A stretch of 49,203 bases of DNA from Woeseiaceae bacterium (lineage in GTDB: Bacteria > Pseudomonadota > Gammaproteobacteria > Steroidobacterales > Woeseiaceae). Position numbers and translations under genes: made by a program. Location: the NCBI GenBank assembly GCA_030065985.1, contig JASJCM010000022.1, positions 1 through 49,203 of the forward strand, read 5' to 3'. The notes under the pieces were generated by a model. It was not told where the DNA came from. It made no database searches and saw nothing but the letters and a program-made list of their open reading frames with translations. Below, one piece after another: positions 38,380 through 47,125 of the stretch (positions are counted from its first letter, which is position 1; the number at the start of each line of letters is the position of its first letter).

Positions 38380-38538
38380 GTCAGTTCACCTGCCGATGAT
38401 TCTGCGACGATTGCGAAAACGCGATGGAGTGTAGCGAGAACACTCAATGAACACGGGCTGGAAAGCAAGTCCGTTGTGTCTACGCCGGCCCGGATGCTCC
38501 GCTTCCTCTCCGCCGACATACCGGGACAGTTTGTCAGC

Positions 38539-38563
38539 AAAGGGCCTCAACTCGGGGCCCTTT
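38539..38563. terminator. Orphan terminator-like hairpin
   Basis: Arms AAAGGGCC (38539-38546) and GGCCCTTT (38556-38563) with a nine-base loop and no long T-run. It lies in the 248-base gap between the DoxX-like gene and the SDR gene; no gene reads into it from the left on the plus strand. Confidence 0.3.
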
Positions 38564-38627
38564 CCTTGTCCGGCTGCGCTGGCGCCCTCGAACACCTAAA
38601 ATAGCGGCGACACAAGGAGACAAGATC

Positions 38628-39719
38628 ATGTCCGAGCGCCAGATCGACCGTTCCAAACCCGTCCTCGTCACCGGAGCCACCGGCTATGTCGCCGGCTGGG
38701 TCGTCAAGCGCTTGCTAGAGGAAGGCCTGACGGTGCATGGCACCGTGCGCAACGCGGATCAGACCGAGCGTTTCCAGTATCTGCACAATCTGGCAGAAGG
38801 CACCGAAGGAAGCCTGAAACTGTTCTCGGCAAACCTGACAGAAGCGGGCTCATTTGCGCAAGCAATGGCCGGCTGCGGCACCGTGCTTCACGTTGCCTCG
38901 CCTTTCCAGCTTGGTGTCGAAGATCCGCAGCGCGACCTCATTGAACCCGCCGTGGAAGGTACCCGCAACGTCCTCGAAGAGGTCAACCGCACCCCATCTG
39001 TGCATCGCGTTGTCCTGACCAGCAGCTGCGCCGCCATTTACGGCGACAACATTGATCTGGAATCGACGCCCGACGGTGCCTTCACCGAAGAGGTCTGGAA
39101 CACGAGTTCCTCACTGACGCATCAGCCCTACTCCTACTCGAAGACCCTGGCCGAGAAGAAGGCCTGGGAGATCCACGATGCCCAGGATCGCTGGCAGCTG
39201 GTCGTCATGAATCCGCCCGCCATCTTCGGCCCCGGCGTCCGAATGCACGAGGGTGCAGAGAGTTTCAACATCATGACGCAGGTCGGCGATGGCACAGTGG
39301 CGATGGGTGCGCCCCGAGCCGGCCTCGGGATCGTCGACGTTCGCGATGTCGCCGAGGCCCACTTGAAGGGCGCTTTTCTGCCGGATGCGGAAGGACGCCA
39401 CGTCATCTCGGGTCACGACAGCGACCTCCTGGAGATGGGCCAGATCATCGCGAAGAAGTACCCGGACTACCCGCTGCCGAAACGGGCCATTCCGAAGTTC
39501 ATGATCTGGCTGCTCGCCCCATTTATCGACAAGGCCTACACGCGCAAGATGGTGAGCCGAAACGTCAACCTCCCGTGGCGAGGCGACAATACCAAGAGTC
39601 GCGAGAAGCTGGGCATGACCTACCGCCCGCTGGAGACGACGCTGCACGACCACTTCCAGCAGCTCATCGACGAGGGCGTGATCGGTGCGAAATCCGATTA
39701 CGGAAAGCCCGTACAGTAG
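38628..39719 (+). CDS. NAD(P)-dependent extended SDR (dihydroflavonol-4-reductase-like)
   Basis: 363 residues. The N-terminal NAD(P) loop is VTGATGYVAGWVVKRL. The SSCAAIYGDN and HQPYSYSKTLAEKKAWE blocks place a YxxxK pair (Tyr in PYSYSK). The C-terminal segment is typical of extended SDRs of the cinnamoyl-CoA/flavonol-reductase type. It reduces an aldehyde or ketone with NADPH. It is followed 74 bases later by the kor operon on the same strand, but nothing ties the two functionally. Confidence 0.9.
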   Translation: MSERQIDRSKPVLVTGATGYVAGWVVKRLLEEGLTVHGTVRNADQTERFQYLHNLAEGTEGSLKLFSANLTEAGSFAQAMAGCGTVLHVASPFQLGVEDPQRDLIEPAVEGTRNVLEEVNRTPSVHRVVLTSSCAAIYGDNIDLESTPDGAFTEEVWNTSSSLTHQPYSYSKTLAEKKAWEIHDAQDRWQLVVMNPPAIFGPGVRMHEGAESFNIMTQVGDGTVAMGAPRAGLGIVDVRDVAEAHLKGAFLPDAEGRHVISGHDSDLLEMGQIIAKKYPDYPLPKRAIPKFMIWLLAPFIDKAYTRKMVSRNVNLPWRGDNTKSREKLGMTYRPLETTLHDHFQQLIDEGVIGAKSDYGKPVQ

Positions 39720-39793
39720 TAAAACCCGAAGCCGCATACTCTCGCACTTGGGGCAGTACGGACTGTATGCCGTTGATCGCCCTGGAGCTTTGG

Positions 39794-40108
39794 ATGACAA
39801 AATCAGTCCCGCATGTCGTGCGAGAACCTATAGATCTGCCCCAGGCGCAGGTCCCCCTGGGTCGTGTCCACGTGATCGTGGAACGCTGCAAGCAGTGCAA
39901 TTTCTGCATCAAGTACTGCCCCACCGAGGTCCTGGAGTATTCCGAAGACATCAACGCCAAGGGCTACCACTACCCGATCGTGGCGGACGGCAAGGAGTTC
40001 GCCTGCGTCAACTGTCGCTTCTGCGACCTGATCTGTCCGGAACTCGCGATCTATACAACGGATATCTCGGACGCTGATGACACCGCGGAGGCATCAGATG
40101 GCGGCTAG
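39794..40108 (+). CDS. korD: 2-oxoglutarate:ferredoxin oxidoreductase delta subunit (2[4Fe-4S])
   Basis: 104 residues from ATG 39794, with GGAG six bases upstream; the frame is open further back but that is spurious. Two [4Fe-4S] ferredoxin motifs are present with Cys 32/35/38/42 and 71/74/77/81. It is the electron-output subunit that takes electrons from KorB's cluster and passes them to ferredoxin. The sequence CKQCNFCIKYCP followed by EVLEYSED is typical of KorD/OorD. The gene overlaps korA by 11 bases. Confidence 0.92.
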   Translation: MTKSVPHVVREPIDLPQAQVPLGRVHVIVERCKQCNFCIKYCPTEVLEYSEDINAKGYHYPIVADGKEFACVNCRFCDLICPELAIYTTDISDADDTAEASDGG

Positions 40109-41282
40109 CCCGGCAAAAAACACGTCGGCCCCGGAGGCCGGAACGCGCGTACTGACGGGCGACCATTTCATGCTCGGTGATCATGCCTGCGCCGAAGGCG
40201 CAATCGCGGCCGGGCTCGACTTTTTTGGAGGTTATCCGATCACGCCGTCGACGGAGATCGCGGAGCGCGTCGCTCGGCGGCTACCGGCACTGGGCGGCAA
40301 ATTCGTACAGATGGAAGACGAGCTTGGCAGCATCGCCGCCATTATCGGCGCATCGGCCGCTGGGGCACGCAGTTTTACGGCAACCTCCGGCCCTGGTTTC
40401 AGCCTGATGATGGAAAACATCGGGCTCGCGGCCATGATGGAGCTCCCGTGTGTCATCGCCGATGTGCAGCGCGCTTCACCGTCGACAGGATTACCAACGA
40501 TGGTCGGTCAATCGGACATCTTGCAGGCCCGCTGGGGTTCGCACGGCGACTACGGCATCATCGCCTACTGCCCGGCGTCACCGCAGGAATGTTTCGATCT
40601 GACGGTTCGCGCGTTTAATGACGCGGACCGCTACCGTGTTCCGGTGTTCATACTGATGGACGAAATCGTCGGCCACATGACCGAGCGCGTCCGAATCCCG
40701 GAACCTGAAGACCTCCATCTCATTGGGCGTAAGGGACCGCGGCATGCACCGGATGCCGAACCGTTCCTGAGCTTTGCGCCCGATGAGGACATGATTCCGC
40801 CGATTGCGCACGCGGGTGAGGGCTACCGTGTCCATATGACAGGGCTCACGCACGACGAGCGCGGTTATCCGGCCATGACAGCCGAAGTGCATAACAGCCT
40901 CGTCAATCGACTTGTCGACAAGATCCGCCTCAATGCGGATGACATCGCCATGTACGAAGAGGTCGACACGGAGGATGCCGACACGATCGTCGTCGCATTC
41001 GGCTGCACGGCACGATCCGCTCGACACGCGGTCGCGCAAGCTCGAGACGAAGGTCTGAAGTGCGGCCTCCTCAGGCCGATAACCGTATGGCCATTCCCGG
41101 AGACACGCATCCGGGAGATTATTGAGGTAGGCAATGTGAAGCGATTCATCGTTCCCGAAGTCAACCTGGGTCAGCTACGACGTGAGATCGAAAGATTAAC
41201 GCATCTTCCTGTCAAGCGACTGAACCATGCCGGAGGTGCTATGCCTTCGCCGGACGAAATTCTGGAGCTGATCAGAACATGA
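40098..41282 (+). CDS. korA: 2-oxoglutarate:ferredoxin oxidoreductase alpha subunit
   Basis: 394 residues from ATG 40098 (GGAGG upstream). KorA forms, with KorB, the thiamine-diphosphate enzyme that oxidatively decarboxylates 2-oxoglutarate to succinyl-CoA, reducing ferredoxin. The expected N-terminal block ACAEGAIAAGLDFFGGYPITPSTEI, the MEDELGSIAAIIGASAAG segment, and a C-terminal PEVNLGQLRREIERL are present. The separate gamma gene follows. Pyruvate-type relatives show different active-site loops, but substrate choice is inferred from family resemblance. Confidence 0.92.
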   Translation: MAASPAKNTSAPEAGTRVLTGDHFMLGDHACAEGAIAAGLDFFGGYPITPSTEIAERVARRLPALGGKFVQMEDELGSIAAIIGASAAGARSFTATSGPGFSLMMENIGLAAMMELPCVIADVQRASPSTGLPTMVGQSDILQARWGSHGDYGIIAYCPASPQECFDLTVRAFNDADRYRVPVFILMDEIVGHMTERVRIPEPEDLHLIGRKGPRHAPDAEPFLSFAPDEDMIPPIAHAGEGYRVHMTGLTHDERGYPAMTAEVHNSLVNRLVDKIRLNADDIAMYEEVDTEDADTIVVAFGCTARSARHAVAQARDEGLKCGLLRPITVWPFPETRIREIIEVGNVKRFIVPEVNLGQLRREIERLTHLPVKRLNHAGGAMPSPDEILELIRT

Positions 41283-42109
41283 GCGCAACAGAACAGACCA
41301 TCCAGCCTGCGGCGAACATCCACCCGATTGACAGACTGCTGCGCGCCGACCGCCTGCCTCACATCCTGTGCGCAGGATGCGGCATCGGCACGGTCATTCA
41401 CGGGTATGCAAATTCGATCGCCGCGTCAGGCATCGATGAGAACAACCACGTGTGCGTTTCCGGCATCGGATGCAGCGGACGAGCAGCAGGCTACGTCAAC
41501 GTGGATTCTTATCACACGACCCACGGTCGCGCGTTGCCGTTCGCACTGGGTATTGCCGTTCACAAGCCGGAATTGAACGTAACGGTCATCAGCGGCGACG
41601 GCGATCTTACTGCCATCGGCGGCAATCATTTCATTCATGCCGCTCGCCGCAACGTGAATCTCAACGTCATCTGCATCAACAACTTCAACTACGGCATGAC
41701 CGGCGGCCAGGTCGGACCGACGACGCCGATCGGCGCGAAGGGAACGACGGCTCCGTTTGGTGCCGTAGAACGACCGTTCAACCTCCCGTACCTCGCGAAA
41801 GCCACCGGCGCAATTTTCGTCGCGCGCTGGACGATCCTGCACGTGCGTGAATTCCACGAAGCGCTGGTGCGGTCGATGCAAAAGCCTGGTTTCTGCTTCA
41901 TCGAAATACTGGCGCCCTGCCCGACCAGTTTCGGCAAGTCCAACAAGATCGGCGACGGTCTGCATGAAGTCGAGATCTACCGCGAGCGCTGCCAGGTCCA
42001 GAACGGTGCGCCCCATCTCAATGACTTCGACATTGACTTGCTCGACGAGAGCAAGCCGATCGTCGTGGGCAACTTCGTCGACGTCGAACGCGACGCATTC
42101 ATGGAGTAG
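41279..42109 (+). CDS. korB: 2-oxoglutarate:ferredoxin oxidoreductase beta subunit
   Basis: 276 residues. Thiamine-diphosphate site GDGDLTAIGGNHFIHAARRN at 106-125, with the NNFNYGMTGGQ metal-binding loop after it. Cysteines 31, 34 and 59, plus one near APCPTSFG, can bind the internal [4Fe-4S] cluster. The start overlaps korA by 4 bases (ATGA). The C-terminal half follows KorB relatives, including SFGKSNKIGDGLHEVEIYR. Confidence 0.93.
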   Translation: MSATEQTIQPAANIHPIDRLLRADRLPHILCAGCGIGTVIHGYANSIAASGIDENNHVCVSGIGCSGRAAGYVNVDSYHTTHGRALPFALGIAVHKPELNVTVISGDGDLTAIGGNHFIHAARRNVNLNVICINNFNYGMTGGQVGPTTPIGAKGTTAPFGAVERPFNLPYLAKATGAIFVARWTILHVREFHEALVRSMQKPGFCFIEILAPCPTSFGKSNKIGDGLHEVEIYRERCQVQNGAPHLNDFDIDLLDESKPIVVGNFVDVERDAFME

Positions 42110-42116
42110 TCGACGG

Positions 42117-42671
42117 ATGAATAGCGCAGCTACCAATTACCAGGTTCGCTTCGGGGGCGTCGGCGGCCAGGGCATCGTTCTTGTCGCCCGTTTGCTCGGC
42201 ATTGCCGCCTCATTGTTCGACGGCAAGGAAGCTGTTTGCACGCAATCCTATGGCCCGGAAGCGCGTGGTGGCGCGGCCAAGGCGGACGTCGTCATCTCGG
42301 ACGACGCAGTCGACTATCCGTTCGTGACCGAGGCTGACGCGCTGGCGGTTCTGTTCCAGGACGCCTACACGAAGTTTCGGCCGCAGATGCGACCCGGCGG
42401 AACGTTGATTGTGGACGCGGACCTGGTGCGGCTCTCAGACGAAGAAACCAACGCGATAGTCATTCCCGCGATCAAGATTGCCGAGGGGCTGGGCAGCAAG
42501 ATCGTCGCCAACATCGTAATGCTTGGATGCCTGGTCGGCAGCACCGGTATCGTCAGCCGAGAGTCGGTAGAAGAAGCAATCCGTTCCACCGTCAAGGAGC
42601 ATGTACTGGACCTCGACCTGAAAGCACTCGATGCGGGCATCAAATTCGCACAAGGTGAAGCAGCAGCATGA
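42117..42671 (+). CDS. korC: 2-oxoglutarate:ferredoxin oxidoreductase gamma subunit
   Basis: 184 residues from ATG 42117; the frame is open upstream but lies over korB in a shadow frame. It shows the KorC/PorG fold: VRFGGVGGQGIVLVARLLG, the SYGPEARGGAAKADVVIS segment, and a C-terminal helix VEEAIRSTVKEHV. It completes the four-subunit enzyme. It overlaps the HdrA-like gene by 4 bases. Confidence 0.92.
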   Translation: MNSAATNYQVRFGGVGGQGIVLVARLLGIAASLFDGKEAVCTQSYGPEARGGAAKADVVISDDAVDYPFVTEADALAVLFQDAYTKFRPQMRPGGTLIVDADLVRLSDEETNAIVIPAIKIAEGLGSKIVANIVMLGCLVGSTGIVSRESVEEAIRSTVKEHVLDLDLKALDAGIKFAQGEAAA

Positions 42672-44050
42672 CTGACTCGATTCTCATCGTCGGGGGCGGT
42701 GTAGCCGGTCTCAACGCCGCCATGGAATGCGCGGACGCCGGGGCTCGCGTTCACCTGGTCGAACGAGGCCCCATCGTCGGTGGCAAGCTGGCGGCAACGA
42801 TGACCAAGGCTCCCGCTATCGGCGATCGCTCCGAGGGCGAAGCGATTCCCTTGCTCGAGGCACTCGAGAAGAACGAGAAGATCGAGATCCTGACGCTGTC
42901 GAGCCTCGAGAGCATTGAGGGCGGACCCGGGAACTTCGACGTCGTCATACGCCAGCGCGGACGCTTCGTTACCGACGCCTGCACGCGCTGCAAGCTGTGC
43001 CACAAGGTCTGCCCCGTCGTGGAGGCGAACGACTACGACGCCGGCCTGACGTTCCGGAAAGCGATCTATACGCCGCTGCCTGAAACGCTACCGCAAGAGT
43101 ACGTCATCGACATCGATAACTGCCTAAACTCGCCGCCGAACTACCTGCCCTGTCAGAAGTGCGTCGAGATCTGTGAAGACGATGCCATTCACTTCGACCT
43201 GCCCGTCGAAACTGTGCACGAGCGCCACGTTGGCGCGGTGATACTCGCACCAGGCTTCCAGATCGAGGACGGCGCCGCCCTCGCGGACCTCGGATACGGT
43301 AGCCATGCCGATATCGTCACATCTGCCGAACTGCAGCGGCTAATGGAATCGCCCGGCCCTACCGGCGGTTACGCATCGAAACTGTCGGAAGAGGAGTATC
43401 CGGAGAGCATTCTGTTCGTCATGGACAATCCCTCGCAGTTTGCGCTCTACATTGCCGCCAGCCAGGTGCATCAGCTCCTGGAGCAGGATGTTGAGAAGAT
43501 CGCCGTCATCGTGCTTTCGCAGCTGAAAGAGAATGACTACGCCGAGGCACAGCAGATCGCTGAGAAATTTGGCGTAGAGGTTTGCCCGGCCACAATGTTC
43601 GAAGTCGACGCTGAAGCAGAAGAACCCCTCGGCGTCGCTTATCAGAATCTGACGACGCAGCGCTATGTTCGGGACCGCTACGACATGGTTGTTCTCTGCT
43701 CCGATGTGGGGCCCTCGGACGGACTCCCGGAATTGGCCGAGTTGGCGGAGGTGGAACTGGCCGGGAGCGGCTATGTATCCGTGGCGGACGCGGACGGCTC
43801 CGGTGTCACGACGACACGCCCCGGTATTCTCGTAGCGGGTTGCGGCAGCGGGCCAAAGAACATCAAGGCCAGTCTCGAAACCGCCCGGGCAGCGGCCGGC
43901 GATGCCTTGGCCAATCTCGACCAAAGGCTGTTACGCGAGGGCTATGTGCCTCAAGGCGAGGCCGAAGCGGATGCCGAGGCGCCGCAAACGGACGAGGAAA
44001 AGCGCGCCCTTATCGAGAAGATGCTGTACGCATTGCTCGATCAACGCTAA
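42668..44050 (+). CDS. HdrA-like FAD/iron-sulfur protein of the kor operon
   Basis: 460 residues. An FAD-binding Rossmann loop is present (LIVGGGVAGLNAAMECADAG, glycines 9-14). Next is a [4Fe-4S] motif with Cys 105/108/111/115, and a second cysteine set at 152/162/165/169. A heterodisulfide reductase A-type C-terminus carries GILVAGCGSGPKNIKASLETARAAAG. HdrA uses flavin to split electron pairs or to hand electrons between ferredoxin and other carriers. Its tight fit behind korDABC implies that it accepts electrons from, or donates to, the oxidoreductase. Whether it bifurcates electrons cannot be told from sequence. The last 40 residues are an Ala/Glu-rich tail. Confidence 0.9.
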   Translation: MTDSILIVGGGVAGLNAAMECADAGARVHLVERGPIVGGKLAATMTKAPAIGDRSEGEAIPLLEALEKNEKIEILTLSSLESIEGGPGNFDVVIRQRGRFVTDACTRCKLCHKVCPVVEANDYDAGLTFRKAIYTPLPETLPQEYVIDIDNCLNSPPNYLPCQKCVEICEDDAIHFDLPVETVHERHVGAVILAPGFQIEDGAALADLGYGSHADIVTSAELQRLMESPGPTGGYASKLSEEEYPESILFVMDNPSQFALYIAASQVHQLLEQDVEKIAVIVLSQLKENDYAEAQQIAEKFGVEVCPATMFEVDAEAEEPLGVAYQNLTTQRYVRDRYDMVVLCSDVGPSDGLPELAELAEVELAGSGYVSVADADGSGVTTTRPGILVAGCGSGPKNIKASLETARAAAGDALANLDQRLLREGYVPQGEAEADAEAPQTDEEKRALIEKMLYALLDQR

Positions 44051-44057
44051 CAGTGCA

Positions 44058-44501
44058 CTACACTTTCAGGCCAATCTCAGCTATCGCGAGCACGATCATG
44101 TAGATAGCAGACAGCGTCCACAGCGCGCCAAAGACGTACGCAGTCATCTCTGATGCGGGCGAGCCAATCTTCTTTCCGTCTTTCTTCAAGACTATTCGGG
44201 TGATGCTGAACACGCCCGGAAAGTAGAGATACACGCCTCCACCGACCAACGCGAGAATCGGCCAGAGCTCATGGCCAAAAAGCATCATCAAGGCTGATGC
44301 GGGGAGTATCCAGGTCAGCAGAATATCCATGATGCCCTGCGAGAATCGTTCGAAAAGGTGCATTGACCGATCCATCTCTTCCTCGGGTTCGTGGAGACCA
44401 AGCTTGACCGCGACGTCAGGGACAAAGACCACCAGCGTCTGCCCCAGCCAGCAGATCAGTCCCAAGACGATGACAAGAGTTCCCAAAGTCGTCGTGACCA
44501 T
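44058..44501 (-). CDS. Four-helix membrane protein
   Basis: 147 residues with four hydrophobic segments. A soluble loop of about 30 residues after the first is acidic (VKLGLHEPEEEMDRSM). KKDGKKIGSPASE lies before the last. Its 3' end is 7 bases past the HdrA-like gene's stop, convergent. No family recognised; its small size and pattern suggest a small transporter-like or anchoring protein. Confidence 0.7.
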   Translation of the reverse strand: MVTTTLGTLVIVLGLICWLGQTLVVFVPDVAVKLGLHEPEEEMDRSMHLFERFSQGIMDILLTWILPASALMMLFGHELWPILALVGGGVYLYFPGVFSITRIVLKKDGKKIGSPASEMTAYVFGALWTLSAIYMIVLAIAEIGLKV

Positions 44502-44602
44502 TGATAATCACCCCGTACGTCTGACGAGAAGTAGGAGTCATCCTACACCAAGACAACCAAACTCCCGCGGTCAGCGGATCGAGAACACGACGAGTACAGA
44601 CA

Positions 44603-45391
44603 ATGCTGTTTGATGAGATCAGGAAGATAGCCCTGGAGCGCGAGGATGTGATCGTTCCTGCCGAATGGGCCCAGGGCCGAACGGTCTATGGCGGCCTGTC
44701 CGCGGGTTTGCTGTGCGACGCTTTGTCACAGGGCGTTGATTCGGACCGTCGACTGCGGTACCTGAAGGTCGGCTTCCTGAGGCCGCTGGAGGCGGAAAAG
44801 CCGTTCAGAGTCGAGATGGCGGAAGTGTCAGCCGGACGAACAGTGATCGTACGGTCCGCCCAGATCATCCAGGACGGTACTACTCGCGTGACCGCGCAAG
44901 CCAACTTCGTCACCAAGTTGGATAGCGAGGTCGAAATCGAAACGTTCAGCCCGCCAGACCTGAGGCCGCGGAGTGCGGAAGGCACGATGCCGATGCGTGG
45001 CCCCCAATTGCCGGCGTTCACGCAGTTCTTCGATTTCCACGTAACAACCGACGGTCTGCCGTTTCAAGGGCGTGAAGTCCCTGAGCTCGGTGGCTGGATG
45101 CGCTTCGAAACCGCACCTGACAGCATCACGAAGTCGCACCTTGTCTGTCTTATCGACGTATGGCCGCCCGTGCCGGTGACCTACTACGACCGAATGGTCC
45201 CACTATCAACGATCAACTGGGGCATCCACTTTGCCGAGCCTCTGGACGGCGTTCAGGGCGATGCTTTCCTGGGTTACCTGGCGCGCGTCAATTTTTTCAG
45301 CGACGGTTACGGTTCAACGACGGCCCATATCTGGGCCCCGGATGGCCGGTTACTGGCAAAGAGCTACCAGACCTTTGTGATGTACGGCTAG
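44603..45391 (+). CDS. Acyl-CoA thioesterase family protein (double hot-dog)
   Basis: 262 residues built of two hot-dog repeats, as in TesB-like thioesterases. The opening YGGLSAGLLCDALSQG segment matches the acyl-CoA-binding helix region. The FLRPLEAEKPFRVEMAEVSAGRTVIVRSAQIIQDG strands form the first hot-dog sheet. The C-terminal part (about 140-262) repeats the pattern. It likely hydrolyses acyl-CoA thioesters. The catalytic residues cannot be fixed by eye. It stands alone. Confidence 0.82.
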   Translation: MLFDEIRKIALEREDVIVPAEWAQGRTVYGGLSAGLLCDALSQGVDSDRRLRYLKVGFLRPLEAEKPFRVEMAEVSAGRTVIVRSAQIIQDGTTRVTAQANFVTKLDSEVEIETFSPPDLRPRSAEGTMPMRGPQLPAFTQFFDFHVTTDGLPFQGREVPELGGWMRFETAPDSITKSHLVCLIDVWPPVPVTYYDRMVPLSTINWGIHFAEPLDGVQGDAFLGYLARVNFFSDGYGSTTAHIWAPDGRLLAKSYQTFVMYG

Positions 45392-45397
45392 CGACGC

Positions 45398-45595
45398 CTA
45401 CGAAGTTTCTTCTTCGTTCGTGCTTTCCGTTCCGACGGGCTCCTCGCGAAGCGTGCGGCCTATAACCGCCCGATGGATGGCGTCCGCCGGGGTCTCACCT
45501 GGCAGCGGCTGGATTTCCCAATCCGGTATGACGACTCTGTGTTTCATGCCATTCAGATTAACAAGGCTGCGGCCGATGAGAAGTGCGTGCGTCAC
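45398..45595 (-). CDS. Small hypothetical protein
   Basis: A 65-residue frame with a GTG start (GAGG two bases before it) or an internal ATG at 45547 giving 49 residues. It reads MKHRVVIPDWEIQPLPGE from the internal start and ends with an acidic tail. No family recognised. Convergent with the thioesterase gene. Confidence 0.35.
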   Translation of the reverse strand: MTHALLIGRSLVNLNGMKHRVVIPDWEIQPLPGETPADAIHRAVIGRTLREEPVGTESTNEEETS

Positions 45596-45649
45596 ACCCT
45601 CAAATGATAACTCCGGAGCGCTGTGAAAATACGGTCGCTTTTCAGTCCG

Positions 45650-45991
45650 TCAGGCGAGGCTCAGCGGTCCGTGGTTGTCGCAGTGATCCCCATGGGGATG
45701 ATGCAAGTGCCCATCGACCAGGTAATCGATGTGATCGCCGTGGGGTACGGCAGGATGCCCACACCCCGGGCCGTGAACGTGGTCTTTATCATGGCCCTTG
45801 CAGACGTGATGAATGCACCTGGCAGGGTTGGTGTCCGTGACAGGTATCACGTGTTCGTCATAGTGGCCTTCATGGGCGCAGTGAAGATGTCCGTCGTGCA
45901 GGTATCCGACATGATCCCCGTGTATCACGGCGATGTGACCACAGTCCGGACCGTGCTTATGGGCGTGGTTTTCGTGTATTGCGTGGGTCAT
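45650..45991 (-). CDS. Histidine-rich metal-binding repeat protein
   Basis: 113 residues from ATG 45991 (GAGG 9 bases upstream). 28 residues are histidine. Two related units, about residues 12-47 and 72-107, share the order HGP-x-CGH, then HGDH, then YL-x-DGHLH and a second HGDH- or EGH-type block. This is a strong metal-binding pattern (zinc, nickel or cobalt). No signal peptide is visible, so it is probably cytosolic. It follows a ZIP-family transporter on the same strand, separated by a strong terminator, so it may be a metal buffer for imported zinc. Similar proteins elsewhere sit beside zinc transporters. Confidence 0.78.
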   Translation of the reverse strand: MTHAIHENHAHKHGPDCGHIAVIHGDHVGYLHDGHLHCAHEGHYDEHVIPVTDTNPARCIHHVCKGHDKDHVHGPGCGHPAVPHGDHIDYLVDGHLHHPHGDHCDNHGPLSLA

Positions 45992-46082
45992 GGCCAATGC
46001 CCTCAAGTAACCACTTGTAATGTACGCCGATACGGCCCAGCCGGTTATTGCGGACTGTACGGATTAGGTCCCATAGAACGAG

Positions 46083-46107
46083 AAAACCCGGCACTCGGCC
46101 GGGTTTT
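46083..46107 (-). terminator. Bidirectional intrinsic terminator after the ZIP-like gene
   Basis: Perfect 10-base arms AAAACCCGGC (46083-46092) and GCCGGGTTTT (46098-46107) with a five-base loop. It ends the ZIP-like transcript 28 bases past its stop and separates it from the histidine-rich gene. Confidence 0.85.
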
Positions 46108-46134
46108 GACGGACTCTGTGGCAACTCATCCGCT

Positions 46135-46890
46135 TTAGTGTGCATGTGGAATAAGAAACAAAAGGAATAATCCGGCAACGACGCCCAGGCGTTCACCAAT
46201 AGCCGTATGAGGATGAGACTCGTCCGAGACGTGGAGATTTCGTCCAATTGACGAGAACACGATGACGTGCAACAGCGTACCGGCGACGAATGCCTGGAAC
46301 CAGGCGACGCTTCTGACTTCCATTAACGCGATGACCGTGTCGCCCAGCAAATAGGCAGCCGACGTCGCAACGGCGATGATCACCAAAGCCCCGATTGCGA
46401 TTGAGCTTCCGAGACGGGGGCGAAGTGCCCACCAGATCGCCATACCGACCGGGATGCGGTGCAGGATGACGCCCAGCGCCAGGTGATTGCTCCAAAGCTC
46501 AGAGAGTCCCTCTTCGTGCCCATGATCGTCAAGACCACCCAATTCCAGCTCGTGCAAATGGTCGCCAGGTATCAGCGCGATGCCGTCCATCGCCGCATGG
46601 ATAACCAGAGCCAACGCGCCCAGCAAGACTACCCAGGTATACCGGTCACTGCCACTCGTGGCGGGCTGACGTTCGACGAAAAAGGCGAATGCCACACCGG
46701 CTGCGAGAAATGCCAGTGCCGTGAAACCAGCGACACTGAAAACGTCGGGGACAATGTGGACCACAACGATTCCCGCAATGGTCACGAATAGCAGACCATC
46801 CAGCACACTCCGGGCAAAGTCATTTCGCTGGATTAGGCCGTATAGCACGGGCCCTAGAGCAAGGGCGACAAGACTCAGTATCAGATTCAC
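46135..46890 (-). CDS. ZIP-family metal transporter
   Basis: 251 residues from GTG 46890 (GGAG ten bases upstream); an upstream GTG at 46938 would add 16 residues without a ribosome-binding site. About seven to eight membrane segments. The ZIP motifs are present in altered form: HAAMDGIAL where the fourth segment usually has HN-x-x-DG, and HRIPVGMA in place of HELP-type in the fifth. A histidine-rich loop (DHLHELELGGLDDHGHEEG) separates them. It likely imports zinc or another divalent metal, in keeping with the histidine-rich neighbour. Confidence 0.82.
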   Translation of the reverse strand: MNLILSLVALALGPVLYGLIQRNDFARSVLDGLLFVTIAGIVVVHIVPDVFSVAGFTALAFLAAGVAFAFFVERQPATSGSDRYTWVVLLGALALVIHAAMDGIALIPGDHLHELELGGLDDHGHEEGLSELWSNHLALGVILHRIPVGMAIWWALRPRLGSSIAIGALVIIAVATSAAYLLGDTVIALMEVRSVAWFQAFVAGTLLHVIVFSSIGRNLHVSDESHPHTAIGERLGVVAGLFLLFLIPHAH

Positions 46891-46992
46891 GTTACCGTTG
46901 CTCCGACGATTGAGGCGGTCTCCAGGGCGATCCGCCACAGCAGATCGATTATCGAACTCAAAACACTCATTTCATGACGTTACGTGTAGACG

Positions 46993-47008
46993 CCGACGGC
47001 GATAGCCG
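46993..47008. other. Hairpin in the leader of the ZIP-like gene
   Basis: Perfect hairpin GACGGC / GCCGTC with loop GATA in the 324-base stretch between the transporter start (46890) and the phosphatase stop (47216). The same leader also carries CCCTCAA (near 47100) and TTGAGGG (near 47060), which can pair. No known riboswitch recognised. Confidence 0.4.
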
Positions 47009-47125
47009 TCAGGGAACTCCGGTCGAGAAAACCTGGTGACACGCGAGCGCTGTTTCCCTCAAACGACGGATTTGCACGCTGATTGGCACCTTATTGAGGG
47101 CACTCTTTTAATTCGAATCCTCATG

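Noticed and set aside
40098-42671. Pyruvate or other 2-oxoacid:ferredoxin oxidoreductase instead of Kor
   Set aside because: KorA carries the FFGGYPITPSTEI and MEDELGSIAAIIGAS blocks and KorB lacks the extra domains of pyruvate forms, so Kor is the better fit, though substrate is not proven.
46939-47125. A known riboswitch (FMN, TPP, cobalamin, Mn) in the ZIP leader
   Set aside because: Conserved loops of these classes do not match; only generic hairpins are visible.
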